Assembly (NCBI GenBank): GCA_900049755.1
Contig: LT160593.1
Span: 1,274,334 to 1,338,333 of the forward strand
Reading direction: 5' to 3'
DNA from: Corynebacterium provencense
Lineage (GTDB): Bacteria; Actinomycetota; Actinomycetes; Mycobacteriales; Mycobacteriaceae
Length of the DNA: 64,000 nucleotides
The first letter of the stretch is position 1; each line of letters opens with the position of its first letter. Of this stretch, positions 29,385 to 39,103 are shown one piece after another. The translations under genes and the position numbers were made by a program. Under the pieces are notes generated by a model. The model ran no database searches. It was not told where the DNA came from and worked only from the letters and a program-made list of their open reading frames with translations.

Positions 29385-29407
29385 ACCGGGCCCCCTACGA
29401 CCCGGTC
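29384..29407. terminator. Hairpin after the TPR-like gene
   Basis: GACCGGG pairs with CCCGGTC across a 10-nt loop and starts on the last base of the stop codon. It lies between convergent genes. No T tract follows. Confidence 0.5.
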
Positions 29408-29459
29408 CCCCTGCACAGTCACCTGCCGCGGCCACCCCGCACGGTCACCGGACAGCTGC

Positions 29460-29966
29460 CTAGAGTGATCGCTCGAACGCCCGGTCGGAGGAGAAGAGGG
29501 CACAGGCCCAGTACACCAGAACCGCTGCCGCCGGAGCGACCAGGAACCCCACCCCGGCACCGACATCGGCGACGAGGGTGACCTGCTGTCCTGCGACGAG
29601 GTCCCCGTCCAGGTCGGTTGCCCTGAAATGGGAGGTGACGTAGCCCCCGAACAGCAGGAACACGCCGGAACCCAGGAAGGACAGGACGCTGGCCCCCAGC
29701 AGTGCCACCGGTCCCCGCAGACTGCGGGCGGCGGCGAACATCCACCCGGCAAGTGCGGCACCCAGTATGCCCGTCACGATCACGTACATGCCGAATGCGG
29801 TGACCGGGGCGTCCTCCCCGGAGAGACCGGTCACGGCGGTGAGGTCGTCGGTCACCTCACCGGTGGTCACCGGCTGCCACCAGCCCCAGGCGGCACCGGC
29901 GACAGCGAAGACGATGAGTGCCAGGGCGGTCACCCTGCCCCATTCTCCGAGTGCTCTCCTGTTCAT
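29460..29966 (-). CDS. Four-TM membrane protein (DUF2567-like)
   Basis: This 168-residue protein has four hydrophobic segments (about 12-29, 58-80, 85-107 and 135-155) and a short extracytoplasmic loop after the first. The opening and GWWQP motif recall the DUF2567 membrane family of actinobacteria, though this is a weak resemblance. The ATG overlaps the stop of the upstream lipoprotein gene by four bases, so the two are probably co-translated and may work together at the membrane. Confidence 0.7.
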   Translation of the reverse strand: MNRRALGEWGRVTALALIVFAVAGAAWGWWQPVTTGEVTDDLTAVTGLSGEDAPVTAFGMYVIVTGILGAALAGWMFAAARSLRGPVALLGASVLSFLGSGVFLLFGGYVTSHFRATDLDGDLVAGQQVTLVADVGAGVGFLVAPAAAVLVYWACALFSSDRAFERSL

Positions 29967-30677
29967 GCTGAAGGACAGAGCGTCCAGGCCCCGTTCTCCC
30001 TCTGGAGGGGCACCTCCTGGATACTGTCCTGTCCCTGGACCGTCCCGACGGCGGTGGCGGTGGCCCGGTCACCGTCGACGCGGATATCCCTGACTTCGGT
30101 GACCTGGTTGGCCAACTGCCCCTGAGTGGCCCCGCCACTGGTCTGGCGCAGGGCGTCGACCTGCTGCTGGAGTACATCCCGACCACCCCGTGAAGCGAGA
30201 TAGGCACTGCAGGAGTGGTCCACGGTGTACTGCATGGCATCCGCCACGGGGATGTCACCGTTGAGCCCCATGATCAGGTCAGTGATCTGCCGGCTGTCGT
30301 CGCCTGCGGGCTGACCTGCTGCAGGGGCGGGTGCTCCCGGGGCTGGCTCTTTTTCACATCTAGCGCTCACCCGGGGCGGCGCCCGCCCCGTCGGGGCCCT
30401 GGCCGTCGGGGGATCCCGGTGCCGCGGGGTCGGCAGGAGCGGAAGGATCGCCGGAAGTTGAGGCCTGACCGTCTCCGTTGTCGGCCGGGGCGGCCGACGA
30501 TGCTCCCGACGCCCCGGACGAGGCTCCGGATGCGGCTGCTGCGGCACTGTCCGATGCCGGGTCTCCGTCATCTGATCCACAGGCGGTGAGGGCGAGGACT
30601 CCTGCGAGCACCACTGCCGTCACCGCGCCGGGCCCGCGCCTGAGCCCGGATCTGAGCCCTGTGCGTCCGAAAGCCAT
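29963..30677 (-). pseudogene. Lipoprotein gene, frame broken by 19-bp insert
   Basis: Two frames make one lipoprotein. The first (30677 to 30360) has a signal peptide with lipobox ALTACGS and a Ser/Ala/Pro-rich linker and stops at TAG. The second (to 29963) has the folded carboxy-terminal domain, from SRQITDLIMGLNGD to GAWTLCPSA. Between them lies a 19-bp AT-rich sequence (30343-30361) resembling a Tn5 mosaic end. Removing exactly 19 bp joins the frames into 231 residues with a continuous linker, PGERSPGAPAPAAG. The gene is therefore probably intact in the organism. The domain resembles secreted low-molecular-weight lipoproteins of mycobacteria and corynebacteria. Confidence 0.8.
30343..30361 (+). 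other. Single Tn5-mosaic-end-like 19-mer
   Basis: CTGGCTCTTTTTCACATCT matches the synthetic Tn5 mosaic end used in tagmentation libraries at 16 of 19 bases and shares its two central differences with the copy in wag31 (59310-59328, opposite orientation). It breaks the lipoprotein frame. Confidence 0.6.
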
Positions 30678-30781
30678 GTCGTTGAAATCCCTTCAGTCCC
30701 GGAGATCCTGCAACGGGACGCTGCAGAATGACATTCCTGTCCGAGGTTACATCGACGGTGACCGCGATCCGTTATCCCGGC

Positions 30782-30787
30782 TAGACT
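30782..30787 (+). promoter_or_regulatory. -10 box, leaderless start of TetR gene
   Basis: TAGACT ends 8 nt before the GTG at 30796, with no Shine-Dalgarno sequence. Confidence 0.55.
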
Positions 30788-30795
30788 CGGTCAGC

Positions 30796-31509
30796 GTGCA
30801 GCTCAACCGGGAAGTCATTCTTGACGCCGCTTTCGACATCCTCGACGCCTACGGGCTCGGTGACCTCAGCATGCGTCGGCTGGCACGTAACCTGGACGTG
30901 GCGCCGGGCGCCCTGTACTGGCATTTCTCCGGAAAGCAGGCCCTGCTCGGCGCAGTGGCCGACAGGATCCTGGAGGGCCCTTCCGGCAGCACCGCCGACG
31001 TCGGGGAGTCCGGGGTCCGGGACGCCGGTCCGGAGGCCGGGTCCCCTGACTGGAGGGCCCGGACTCTCGCGGAGGTGGACCATCTCGTCCACAGACTGCT
31101 GTCCACCCGGGACGGTGCCGAGATCGTCGCAGCCTCTCTGGCCACCGGTGCTCTCGGGGTCGATCCCGTCGAACAGGTCTCGGCGGCCCTCCGGGGGGCC
31201 CCGGCCCGTGACGTGGGGCTGGCGGCGTGGGTGACCGTACGTTATCTCCTCGGAGCGGTGACGGAACTGCAGACCGCCCGTTCCGCCGGAGCGGAATCGG
31301 ACGGAGCCGGTGACGGGTCTGTCACGCGGATTCTCGCCGGTGCAGGTCTCATCCTTGACGGCGTCGCAGCTCCCTCAGGTTCCCCGGGTCAGGGCCCGTC
31401 AGAACACGGCATTTCAGGACCGGACACGGCAGCCCCGCCGGCGTCCCGCGGCAGTCAGCCGAATCACCAGGAAGCGGATCACCAGGAAGCGGAAGGTTCA
31501 CAGTCATGA
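30796..31509 (+). CDS. TetR-family transcriptional regulator
   Basis: This 237-residue protein has a TetR-type DNA-binding head, VILDAAFDILDAYGLGDLSM followed by RRLARNLDVAPGALYWHFSGKQALL, the latter being the recognition helix region. The ligand domain follows to about residue 190. The tail is Gly/Ser/Pro-rich and ends in a short duplicated segment (HQEAD, HQEAE) from a 15-bp tandem repeat. The GTG at 30796 fits a leaderless transcript. It is divergent from the lipoprotein gene, and its stop overlaps the BRCT gene start by four bases. Targets and ligand are unknown. Confidence 0.9.
   Translation: MQLNREVILDAAFDILDAYGLGDLSMRRLARNLDVAPGALYWHFSGKQALLGAVADRILEGPSGSTADVGESGVRDAGPEAGSPDWRARTLAEVDHLVHRLLSTRDGAEIVAASLATGALGVDPVEQVSAALRGAPARDVGLAAWVTVRYLLGAVTELQTARSAGAESDGAGDGSVTRILAGAGLILDGVAAPSGSPGQGPSEHGISGPDTAAPPASRGSQPNHQEADHQEAEGSQS
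31463..31492. repeat. 15-bp tandem repeat in the TetR gene end
   Basis: ATCACCAGGAAGCGG occurs twice in tandem and duplicates five codons in the disordered tail. It keeps the frame. Confidence 0.75.
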
Positions 31510-32518
31510 CCGACGACTCGCGCCACAGTGCGGCACAGAGTTCTTCTGAAACCCCCGACGACGCCGTCACCGTGACCGCCCACGGTGCCGTGGTCACTGT
31601 CGCGTCAGACGGGGTGCACGTCCACAGGACGCCGATGGGACGGACTCTTCTTCCCCCCGAGCTCACGGTCCGGCGCGACCAGCTGAGAGGGTGGTACCAC
31701 CATGCCCCCACCGCCGCATCACCCGGGTGGATCCAGTTCTCCCTGCAGGACATCCCGGAGTTCGGCGTGGCCCGTCCGCTGCGCGGATACCCGGCGACGC
31801 ACGGGGTGTCCACCGTGGTGGCTTTCGCCCCCGGACAGGACAGCGAGTTCACTGCAGTGCATGCCGCCCTCACCGCGTTGCAGAGCGGCCTCCGGCCGGA
31901 GGACGCCACCCTCGCCCTCCCCGGGGACGCCGGCCCCCTCCCGGCCACTGCGGTCGGGGACGCTGACAGCCCGGCCCCCTCCCGGCCACTGCGGTCGGGG
32001 ACGCTGACAGCACTGCGCCTGCCTCCGGCGGTGGCGCGACCACTGCCGGGGTCGGCGACTCCGGCGGGGACCGATCATCCGGCAGTCCGACGTCCCCCGG
32101 TACCGGGCGCCCGGACCGCGGTGGACGTCAGGGGGCACGGCACAGTGGCGGGGGCGACTGGAAACGGGTGTCCACACCGGACGTCGTCCCGGAACCGGAT
32201 CTCACCGCGGACGCCGACAGTCCCGTGTTCGGGCAGAACGTCACTGTCACCGGTGACTTCGACCCGTACAGCAAAGGCGAGGTCTGGGACATGATTGCCG
32301 CGGCAGGAGGGACGGTGGGAAAGAACGTCACGAAGAAGACCACCGTACTTGTCGTGGGCACCTGGGAGTCCGTCACCAGCAAGGAGAAACGTGCCAGGGA
32401 GCTCAACGAGAAGGGCCAGGGGATCGAGATCTGGAGCTTCGACGAGTTCCTGGACAAGATCGGCAGACCACGGCGTCCGGACTTCTCCGAGGTCAGGGAC
32501 ACCGACGCGCCGTTCTGA
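31506..32518 (+). pseudogene. BRCT-domain protein, frameshifted by 41-bp duplication
   Basis: The amino-terminal frame (from 31506) encodes an unassigned domain, including RDQLRGWYHHAP and VSTVVAFAPGQDSEFTAVHAAL. The carboxy-terminal frame (to 32518) encodes a BRCT domain, with FGQNVTVTGDFDPYSK, AAAGGTVGKNVTKKTTVLVVG and IWSFDEFLDKIG. An exact 41-bp tandem duplication at 31930-32011 separates them and shifts the frame by two. Deleting one copy gives a single 323-residue protein with an Asp/Gly/Ser-rich linker. BRCT domains bind phosphoproteins or DNA ends. The ATG overlaps the TetR stop. Whether the duplication is natural or an assembly fault is open. Confidence 0.8.
31930..32011. repeat. 41-bp exact tandem duplication
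   Basis: Two identical 41-bp units (31930-31970, 31971-32011) lie in the linker region of the BRCT gene. Since 41 is not a multiple of three, the second copy breaks the frame. Confidence 0.95.
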
Positions 32519-32564
32519 CGGGCCGGACCCGGTACGGTGTGTGCGGGGGTGGAGGTGCGGGGAC

Positions 32565-33137
32565 ATGAAGGGAACCTCCGGGGGGTCCGCGGAGTCCTAC
32601 TGGAGCATGGACTCCTGCCTGCACCTGCTGCCGATCACCGGCCCCGTCCCCGGACCCTGTGACATCTACTCCACGGGAACGGCGCTGCTCATCCCCCTCG
32701 GTGCAGGTCTCGTCACCGGAATACGACAGTCCGGAGCGGACGGCACCCGCTGCCTCACCACCGATGACCTTGTCGTGAGAGACACCACGGTCGGTGGCCT
32801 GTGGGCCGATGCCGCGCTGGAGATGCTCGCTGCCCTGGGGAGGCTGACCGCAGCTCACGGAACGTCCCTGCGTAGGCGACGCCTCGGAGCGGGCTTCCAC
32901 GAGGTCGGCGTCATCGACGACCTCTTCCCTGCCGCCGGGTTGATAGCACATCCGCTGCTCCTTCGACCGACGCTGCGGGTACTCCGTGGAGGACCCGTGG
33001 TCACCACGACGGAGTCAGGGCGCCTGCTCGTCGCGGAACCCGGGTGTCAACTTCCTCCGTCGGGGCAGCTCAGCGCTCTACTCGGTGGTGAAGCCTGCGG
33101 TCCGGCCCTGAGGTTGACCGCCGGTGCCCTACTGTAA
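32565..33137 (+). CDS. Hypothetical protein, 190 aa
   Basis: I do not recognise this 190-residue protein. The ATG has GGAGG about 9 nt upstream. It opens MKGTSGGSAESYWSMDSCLH, is moderately hydrophobic without a clear membrane segment, contains LRRRRLGAGFHEVGVIDDLFPAAG, and ends RLTAGALL. It lies 46 bp after the BRCT gene and 5 bp before the alarmone synthetase, so it may be in an operon with either. Codon bias is like that of its neighbours. Confidence 0.65.
   Translation: MKGTSGGSAESYWSMDSCLHLLPITGPVPGPCDIYSTGTALLIPLGAGLVTGIRQSGADGTRCLTTDDLVVRDTTVGGLWADAALEMLAALGRLTAAHGTSLRRRRLGAGFHEVGVIDDLFPAAGLIAHPLLLRPTLRVLRGGPVVTTTESGRLLVAEPGCQLPPSGQLSALLGGEACGPALRLTAGALL
33130..33135 (+). promoter_or_regulatory. 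-10 box, leaderless alarmone synthetase gene
   Basis: TACTGT ends 7 nt before the ATG at 33143, overlapping the stop of the preceding gene. Confidence 0.5.
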
Positions 33138-33142
33138 AGGCC

Positions 33143-34132
33143 ATGGGTTCGTACGATTCCGCGCTCCACGACTACGACGTCTGGCTGGCCGACCACCCCA
33201 CGGTCACGGACGACATCCGGCGGGTGCTCTCCGATGAGCTCAACGACGCCGGCATCTCCTACGACCAGGTGTCGGTGAGGATCAAGGACAGGAGGAGCTT
33301 CCTCACGAAGCTGCGGAACCCCGCGTTCCCCGAGTACCGTGACTTCGCCTCCGCCCACGATGTGATAGGCATCAGGGTCACCGTGTTCACCACGTCAGGA
33401 ATCCCGTTGCTCGTCGGGGTGATGAGGAATCTCTTCGCCGTCGAGGATGTCGTCGACAAGGCGGAGAAGGCCAGGGCGGAAGGCAGCTTCGGCTATGCTT
33501 CCCGCCACGTGATCGCCCGGGTGGATCACCGTCGCCTTCCCGGTCTGGGCAACCACACCGACCTGGACGGGCGACTGGTGGAGATCCAGCTCAGGACAGT
33601 GCTCCAGCATGCCTGGGCGGAGTTCGAGCACGACATCCGCTACAAGAATCCGGACGAGGACCTGCCCGTCGAGGTCCACCGGGCGTTCACCCTGGCGGCG
33701 GGCCTCATCGAACTCGCAGACGGTCAGTTCGACGAGATCCAGAGGATCGTCTCCTCCGCGGTCAACGCCCCTGAGGACGCCGAACTCACCGCAACGACAC
33801 TGCCCGGGGTGCTCACCATGATCCTCGGTTCCGCCTACCCCACTTCGAAGGCCGACTACTACGGGTTCGCCGTCGACATGCTCGCAGCACACGGGATCAC
33901 CACCATCGGGGAACTCGGTGCCCTGTGCAGTCCGGAGAATCTGGCACGGTTGATGGACGCGATGGACTACGGTTACGCGCCGGGCCAGGTGAGGCTTGTC
34001 GACGACCTCCTCCTGCTCACCTACGGTCGCGACCACATCCGCAGGACAGTCCACATCGGCGACAATCCCGGGTCACGGCCGGGAAGACTGGGTAACCGGT
34101 GGCAGCGACTCACCGGTGCCGACCGCAGGTGA
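33143..34132 (+). CDS. Small alarmone (p)ppGpp synthetase
   Basis: This 329-residue protein carries a RelA/SpoT synthetase domain without the HD hydrolase, TGS or ACT domains of long Rel, so it is a small alarmone synthetase like corynebacterial RelS. Visible motifs are RIKDRRSFLTKLR, ASAHDVIGIRVTVFT with the metal aspartate, GYASRHVI for nucleotide contact, and VEIQLRTVLQHAWAEFEHDI with the catalytic glutamate. A carboxy-terminal helical region of about 120 residues follows. It would make (p)ppGpp or a related alarmone under stress. Confidence 0.9.
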   Translation: MGSYDSALHDYDVWLADHPTVTDDIRRVLSDELNDAGISYDQVSVRIKDRRSFLTKLRNPAFPEYRDFASAHDVIGIRVTVFTTSGIPLLVGVMRNLFAVEDVVDKAEKARAEGSFGYASRHVIARVDHRRLPGLGNHTDLDGRLVEIQLRTVLQHAWAEFEHDIRYKNPDEDLPVEVHRAFTLAAGLIELADGQFDEIQRIVSSAVNAPEDAELTATTLPGVLTMILGSAYPTSKADYYGFAVDMLAAHGITTIGELGALCSPENLARLMDAMDYGYAPGQVRLVDDLLLLTYGRDHIRRTVHIGDNPGSRPGRLGNRWQRLTGADRR

Positions 34133-34188
34133 CGACAGCAGGTGACGACCGTAGGAGAAAGCGCCGGGGCAACCGGGCCCGGGTACAG

Positions 34189-34202
34189 CCGGGGCTCCCC
34201 GG
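34189..34202. terminator. Possible bidirectional terminator
   Basis: CCGGGG-CT-CCCCGG lies directly after the S4-protein stop and 56 bp after the alarmone synthetase stop, between convergent genes. No T tract follows. Confidence 0.35.
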
Positions 34203-34571
34203 TCAGCGCCTGCCGCGGAGACGGTCGGTCTCCCGCCGCTCCTTCTTCGTCGGACGTCCCGCCCCCCTGTCCCGACGGGGCTGGGAGTCCAGCAGTTCCT
34301 TCGACGGTGGCGGCGGGGAGTGGTCGATGTAGCACTGTCGTGCCACTGACGCCCCGACCCGTTTGCTGACCAGACCGGTGACCTCGTAGATGTACTCACG
34401 GTGGTTGTTCCACACCCGCACCCGGTCCCCGACCGCCACCGGCTGGGCGGGCTTCACCGTTTCGTCGTTGAGCTTGACGTGACCTGCACGGCAGGCTTCG
34501 GCGGCGGCCGATCTGGTACGGAACAGCCTGACCGACCAGACCCACGCGTCAATCCTGGTGGCGGAGCTCAC
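34203..34571 (-). CDS. S4-domain RNA-binding protein (Hsp15-like)
   Basis: This 122-residue protein has an S4 RNA-binding domain at residues 5-65 (RIDAWVWSVRLFRTRSAA, CRAGHVKLNDETVKPAQPV, VGDRVRV) and a basic tail with RPTKKERRETDRLRGRR. It resembles the Hsp15/RlbA family, whose members rescue stalled 50S subunits with nascent chains. The GTG start gives the usual length. A small membrane protein gene lies just upstream on the same strand. Confidence 0.9.
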   Translation of the reverse strand: MSSATRIDAWVWSVRLFRTRSAAAEACRAGHVKLNDETVKPAQPVAVGDRVRVWNNHREYIYEVTGLVSKRVGASVARQCYIDHSPPPPSKELLDSQPRRDRGAGRPTKKERRETDRLRGRR

Positions 34572-34577
34572 CGGATC

Positions 34578-34802
34578 TCACCACTGGTCCTTCTGGTTGA
34601 CTACCTCCCGGATCTTCCAGGCGTTCGCCACGAAGACCACCAGCGCCACCACTGCGACCAGATAGAAGAAGTTTGTCGTGACGACCCCCAGCACGACGCC
34701 TGCCACCGCCACCCCGCCGGAGATCTGCAGTGTCCGCGACCGTCGTCGGACCTCGGCTTTGCGCCGGGCCACCGTGTTGCCCTGGTAGTTGTCCATGCTC
34801 AT
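34578..34802 (-). CDS. Small membrane protein, 74 aa
   Basis: This 74-residue protein has a basic amino terminus (ARRKAEVRRRSR) and two closely spaced hydrophobic segments near residues 27-42 and 44-62. The ATG at 34802 lies 6 nt after a TAACCT box, so it is probably leaderless; an internal ATG two codons later is possible. No family is recognised. It lies between yigZ and the S4 protein gene. Confidence 0.75.
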   Translation of the reverse strand: MSMDNYQGNTVARRKAEVRRRSRTLQISGGVAVAGVVLGVVTTNFFYLVAVVALVVFVANAWKIREVVNQKDQW

Positions 34803-34808
34803 GGCTCA

Positions 34809-34814
34809 AGGTTA
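34809..34814 (-). promoter_or_regulatory. -10 box, leaderless small membrane protein
   Basis: TAACCT on the minus strand ends 6 nt before the ATG at 34802. Confidence 0.5.
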
Positions 34815-34817
34815 CCG

Positions 34818-35483
34818 TCAGGTGGAGGACACCTGCACGTCACACCACTGTTCACCGGCCCGGTGCACAGGGACCTCACCTCCTGTGAGGCCGGCGACGG
34901 TCCCGGTGGGATCGTCACCCGCGTCGACGGCGAGGGTCAGCTCCACCGACGTGGACGAGTACGACGCAGTGACCTGGCAGCCCCGGTTGCGCAGGTCGGC
35001 TTCTAGGCGTCCTGCCGCAGCGTACGGAACTGTCAGGACCCACAGTGCCCGCGGCTCCCGCCGTACGACCCGCACCTTGTCCACCGCTTCCTTCACCACG
35101 TCCCGGTAGGCGCGGGCGAGTCCCCCGGTACCGAGTTTGACTCCGCCGAACCACCGGACGACGACGGCGACGACATCCTCCATACCCGAACCGCGGAGCA
35201 CCTCCAGGATGGGCTGTCCGGCGGTGCCGGAAGGTTCACCGTCATCGCTGGAGCGCTCGACAGGGTTCGCCGAACCGACGTGGAGAATGAAGGCGCTGCA
35301 GTGGTGACGGGCGTCCGGGTGGTCGGCCCGGACCCGGGCGATGAAGGCCCGCGCCTCGTCCTCACCGGTGGCCCGGGACACCAGTGCCAGGAACCGGGAC
35401 CGTTTCACCTCGGTCAGTGCCTGCCAGGGCTCCTCCGCCTCTGCCGGCCGCAGGAACGGGGCCGGCTGCCTGTTCTCCCCCAC
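34818..35483 (-). CDS. yigZ: YigZ/IMPACT family protein
   Basis: This 221-residue protein belongs to the YigZ (UPF0029/IMPACT) family. Conserved parts are KRSRFLALVSRATGEDEARAFI, HHCSAFILHVG, SDDGEPSGTAGQPILEVL and VVRWFGGVKLGTGGLARAY. A second, DUF1949-like domain follows. The biochemical role is not established. Its GTG start directly abuts the dnaE stop with no gap, so the pair is probably co-transcribed. Confidence 0.93.
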   Translation of the reverse strand: MGENRQPAPFLRPAEAEEPWQALTEVKRSRFLALVSRATGEDEARAFIARVRADHPDARHHCSAFILHVGSANPVERSSDDGEPSGTAGQPILEVLRGSGMEDVVAVVVRWFGGVKLGTGGLARAYRDVVKEAVDKVRVVRREPRALWVLTVPYAAAGRLEADLRNRGCQVTASYSSTSVELTLAVDAGDDPTGTVAGLTGGEVPVHRAGEQWCDVQVSST

Positions 35484-38400
35484 TCAGCCGAGAATCCCGG
35501 CCCAGGTGGACGCCTTCAGGTCACCCATCAGCGACGAGGTGCGGTTCACCCTCAGTTCCGGGGGGAGCATGTACTGCAGTTCCTCGTCACCGTCGGCGAG
35601 AGTGAGATAGACGTCGGAGTCTCCGCTGTTGCTGCTCAGGACGTCCCGGAGCCGGGAGATGTTCTCCGGGGTGCACTGGTCGATGCGCATACGCAGTCGC
35701 AGCGGTACCCCGGACCCCGCGCCGATGCTGAGCTCCGCCGGTTTCAGGTCGACACAGAACAGGCTCATCCTGTCGTCCCGGATGCTGACCTCGGCCTGGG
35801 CGAGGATGATGTTGTCCTCCGCGATCACCGGGGCGACCATGCTGTACACCCTGGAGAACACGAGCAGTTCGGCCTGGGCGGAATGCTGGTCCTCGATGGT
35901 CACGATCGCCCACGGGTTGCCCTTCTTGTCGACCCTGCGGTCGACCGAGGAGATGATTCCGCCGACCTTGACCATCTTCTTGTCCGGGAGTTCCCCGGAG
36001 ATGACGGTGGTCAGAGGGGTGTCGATCTGGGCGTCGAGGGACGCCTCGAACCCGTCGAGGGGGTGGCCCGAGACGTACAGCCCCAGCATCTCCCGCTCCA
36101 GCGACAGCTCGTGCTTGCGGTCCCAGTGCTGGTCGGGGACATCCACCCGGAACGCGTCGCCGGTGTCCTCCTCCGACAGTCCGGCGAACAGGTCGAACTG
36201 CCCTCTGGCTGCTGCCTTCTTGGTGGAGCTGACGGCGTCCACGGCGTCCTCGTGGATGAGCTGCAGGCCTTTCCTGGGGTGGCCGAGAGAGTCGAAGGCC
36301 CCTGCCTTGATCAGGGAGTCGGTGACCCGTTTGTTACAGGCGGTGGCGTCGATCTTGTCGAGGTAGTCGGAGAAGTCGCGGAACTTCCCCTTCTCCTCGC
36401 GGGCACGGATGATCGACTCGACGACATCTTCGCCGACGTTGCGGACCGCACCCAGCCCGAATCGGATGTCCTCACCGACGGACTGGAAGGTGTAGGCGGA
36501 TTCGTTGACGTCCGGACTCAGCACCTTCACTCCGAGGTGCCGGCAGTCTGCGAGGTAGATGGCGGACTTGTCCTTCTTGTCGGCCACAGAGGTCAGCAGG
36601 GCCGCCATGTACTCGGCGGTGTAGTGGGCCTTCAGGTAGGCGGTCCAGAAACTCACCAGACCGTAGCCGGCAGCGTGGGACTTGTTGAACGCGTACCCGG
36701 CGAACGGCAGGATCGTGTCCCACAGCGCCTTGACGGCATCGTCGGAGTAGCCGTTGGTCTTCATGCCCGCGGAGAACTTGTCGAACTCCTTGGCAAGCAC
36801 CTCGGGCTTCTTCTTGCCCATGGCCTTACGGAACCCGTCTGCCTCGCCTGCGGTGTAGTTGGCCACCTTCTGCGAGATCCTCATGATCTGCTCCTGGTAG
36901 ACGATCAGACCGTAGGTCTCCTCCAGGATGTCCCTGATGGACTCCGCGAGTTCGGGGTGGATCGGCTCGATGGGTTTGCGGCCGTTCTTGCGGTCTGCGT
37001 AGTCCCAGTGCGCGCCGACCCCCATCGGGCCCGGACGGTACAGTGCCAGCGACGCCACAATGTCGTTGAAGCCCGTAGGTTTCATCCGCTTGAGCAGCTC
37101 CTGCATGCCGCCGGAGTCCAGCTGGAAGATCCCCAGGGTCTCCCCGCGTGCCAGGAGCTCGTAGGAGGCCGGGTCGTCGGTGGAGAGGTTCTCCAGGTCG
37201 ACGTCCTCACCCCTGTTGCGCCGGATGTTCTCGATGCAGTCGGCGATGACGGTGAGGTTGCGCAGTCCCAGGAAGTCCATCTTCAGGAGCCCGATCGCCT
37301 CACAGGCGGGGTAGGGCCAGCCGGTGATGTAGGCACCGTCCTGGGGGCGTTTCCACATCGGGATGTGGTCCATCAGCGGGACGGACGCCATGATCACCGC
37401 ACATGCGTGCACCCCGGCCTGCCGGACGACGCCCTCCAGGCCCAGGGCGTCGTCGTAGATCTCCTTGACCACCGGGTCGGTCTCGATGAGGGTCCTGATC
37501 TCCGCGGCCTCGGCGTAACGGGGGTGCTCCGGGTCCATGATCCCTGACAGGGGGATGTCCTTGGCCGCCTGCGCCGGCGGGAGGGCCTTGGTGATCCGGT
37601 CGGCGATCTGGAACCCGGGCTGACCGTGGTGGGCACGGGCGGCGTCCTTGATGGCCTGCTTGGTCTTCACCGTGCCGAAGGTGATCACCTGGGCGACCTT
37701 GTCCTCCCCCCAGTTCTCCGCCGCATAGCGGATCATCTCCCCGCGACGGTCGTCGGCGAAGTCGATGTCGATGTCGGGGGCGGAGGGGCGTTCCGGGTTG
37801 AGGAACCTCTCGAACATGAGCCCGTGCTCGATGGGGTCGATGTTGGTGATCGTCAGGGCGTAGGCCACCAGTGCCCCGGCGGCGGAGCCACGGCCCGGTC
37901 CCACGGAGATCCCGATGGAACGGGCATGCCTGATCAGGTCGGCGACGACGAGGAAGTAGGAGGGGTATCCCTTCATGTCGATGACACCGATCTCATATTC
38001 CGCACGGTCCAGGTACTCCTGGGGGACCTCCCTGCCGGGGAAGCGCGCCTTGAGACCTTCAGCCACCTCATGCCGCAGCCAGGACACGGGGGTGTGGCCT
38101 TCGGGCACGTCGTATCTCGGCATCCGGTCGAGGGGGTGCTCCTCCCAGAGTTCCCCGTAGTCCTGTACCCGTTCGGCGATCCACAGGGTGTTGTCACAGC
38201 CGTCGGGGACGATCGGGTCCCAGTATTCGCGCAGCACTTCCGCGGGTTTCACGTAGTAGCCGTCGCCGGAGAAGGCGAACCGCTTGCCGCCTTCGTCGAG
38301 TGTGGGCTCGTCGAGGGTGGCACCGGTCTGCACGCAGAGCATCACTTCGTGGGGCTTGGCCTGTTTCTGGAGAACATAGTGGCAGTCGTTGGTGACCAGC

Positions 38401-39050
38401 GGAGGGAGCTCGAGACGGCGGCCGATCTCGAGCAGATCGTCGCGGACCCTTTTCTCGATGTCGAGTCCGTGGTCCATGAGCTCGAGGAAGTAGTTGTCTT
38501 TGCCGTAGATGTCCTGCCACATCGCCGCGGCCTCCAGGGCCTTGTCGAACTGGCCCAGGCGGAGCCTGGTCTGCACGTCCCCGGAGGGGCAGCCGGTGGT
38601 GGCGATGATGCCTTCGGAATGTTCGGCGACAATTTCGGCGTCCATCCTCGGGTATTTCGACACCTGGCCTTCATAGGAGGCGAGGGAGGACAGGCGGAAG
38701 AGGTTGTGGAGTCCGGTGGCGTTCTCCGCCATCATCGTCTGGTGCAGGTAGTAGCCGCCGCCGGCGACGTCGTCACGTTTCTGCCCCGGCTCGCCCCAGC
38801 GGATCCGGTCTTTGAACAGCCGGGACTCGGGGGCCATGTAGGTCTCGATCCCGATGATCGGCTTGACCCCTGCCTTGGTCATCGCGTGGTAGAAGGCGTC
38901 CGATCCGAACATGTTGCCGTGGTCGGTCATTCCCACGGCCGGCATTCCCAGCCGGGTCACCTCCCGGGCGAGCAGGTCCACTTTCGCCATGCCGTCGAGC
39001 ATGGAGTACTCGGTGTGGTTGTGCAGGTGGACGAAGGAGGACTTCTTCAT
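35484..39050 (-). CDS. dnaE: DNA polymerase III alpha subunit
   Basis: This 1188-residue enzyme is the replicative polymerase catalytic subunit. It begins with a PHP domain ([16 protein letters not shown]), followed by the C-family polymerase core with the catalytic aspartates in [14 protein letters not shown] and [15 protein letters not shown], a helix-hairpin-helix region and an OB fold near residues 1000-1080. The ATG at 39050 lies 7 nt after a TAGACT box on the same strand, giving a leaderless start. It matches DnaE1 rather than the shorter mutagenic DnaE2. Confidence 0.97.
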   Translation of the reverse strand: MKKSSFVHLHNHTEYSMLDGMAKVDLLAREVTRLGMPAVGMTDHGNMFGSDAFYHAMTKAGVKPIIGIETYMAPESRLFKDRIRWGEPGQKRDDVAGGGYYLHQTMMAENATGLHNLFRLSSLASYEGQVSKYPRMDAEIVAEHSEGIIATTGCPSGDVQTRLRLGQFDKALEAAAMWQDIYGKDNYFLELMDHGLDIEKRVRDDLLEIGRRLELPPLVTNDCHYVLQKQAKPHEVMLCVQTGATLDEPTLDEGGKRFAFSGDGYYVKPAEVLREYWDPIVPDGCDNTLWIAERVQDYGELWEEHPLDRMPRYDVPEGHTPVSWLRHEVAEGLKARFPGREVPQEYLDRAEYEIGVIDMKGYPSYFLVVADLIRHARSIGISVGPGRGSAAGALVAYALTITNIDPIEHGLMFERFLNPERPSAPDIDIDFADDRRGEMIRYAAENWGEDKVAQVITFGTVKTKQAIKDAARAHHGQPGFQIADRITKALPPAQAAKDIPLSGIMDPEHPRYAEAAEIRTLIETDPVVKEIYDDALGLEGVVRQAGVHACAVIMASVPLMDHIPMWKRPQDGAYITGWPYPACEAIGLLKMDFLGLRNLTVIADCIENIRRNRGEDVDLENLSTDDPASYELLARGETLGIFQLDSGGMQELLKRMKPTGFNDIVASLALYRPGPMGVGAHWDYADRKNGRKPIEPIHPELAESIRDILEETYGLIVYQEQIMRISQKVANYTAGEADGFRKAMGKKKPEVLAKEFDKFSAGMKTNGYSDDAVKALWDTILPFAGYAFNKSHAAGYGLVSFWTAYLKAHYTAEYMAALLTSVADKKDKSAIYLADCRHLGVKVLSPDVNESAYTFQSVGEDIRFGLGAVRNVGEDVVESIIRAREEKGKFRDFSDYLDKIDATACNKRVTDSLIKAGAFDSLGHPRKGLQLIHEDAVDAVSSTKKAAARGQFDLFAGLSEEDTGDAFRVDVPDQHWDRKHELSLEREMLGLYVSGHPLDGFEASLDAQIDTPLTTVISGELPDKKMVKVGGIISSVDRRVDKKGNPWAIVTIEDQHSAQAELLVFSRVYSMVAPVIAEDNIILAQAEVSIRDDRMSLFCVDLKPAELSIGAGSGVPLRLRMRIDQCTPENISRLRDVLSSNSGDSDVYLTLADGDEELQYMLPPELRVNRTSSLMGDLKASTWAGILG

Positions 39051-39057
39051 GGCGGAC

Positions 39058-39063
39058 AGTCTA
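39058..39063 (-). promoter_or_regulatory. -10 box, leaderless dnaE
   Basis: TAGACT on the minus strand ends 7 nt before the dnaE ATG. Confidence 0.55.
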
Positions 39064-39103
39064 CCGTTGGCACAGGATCTCCCCGACACGCGACGCATGT
39101 CCT

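Noticed and set aside
35280-37547. A 755-codon open frame antisense to dnaE
   Set aside because: It is a high-G+C shadow of the dnaE and yigZ coding sequence.
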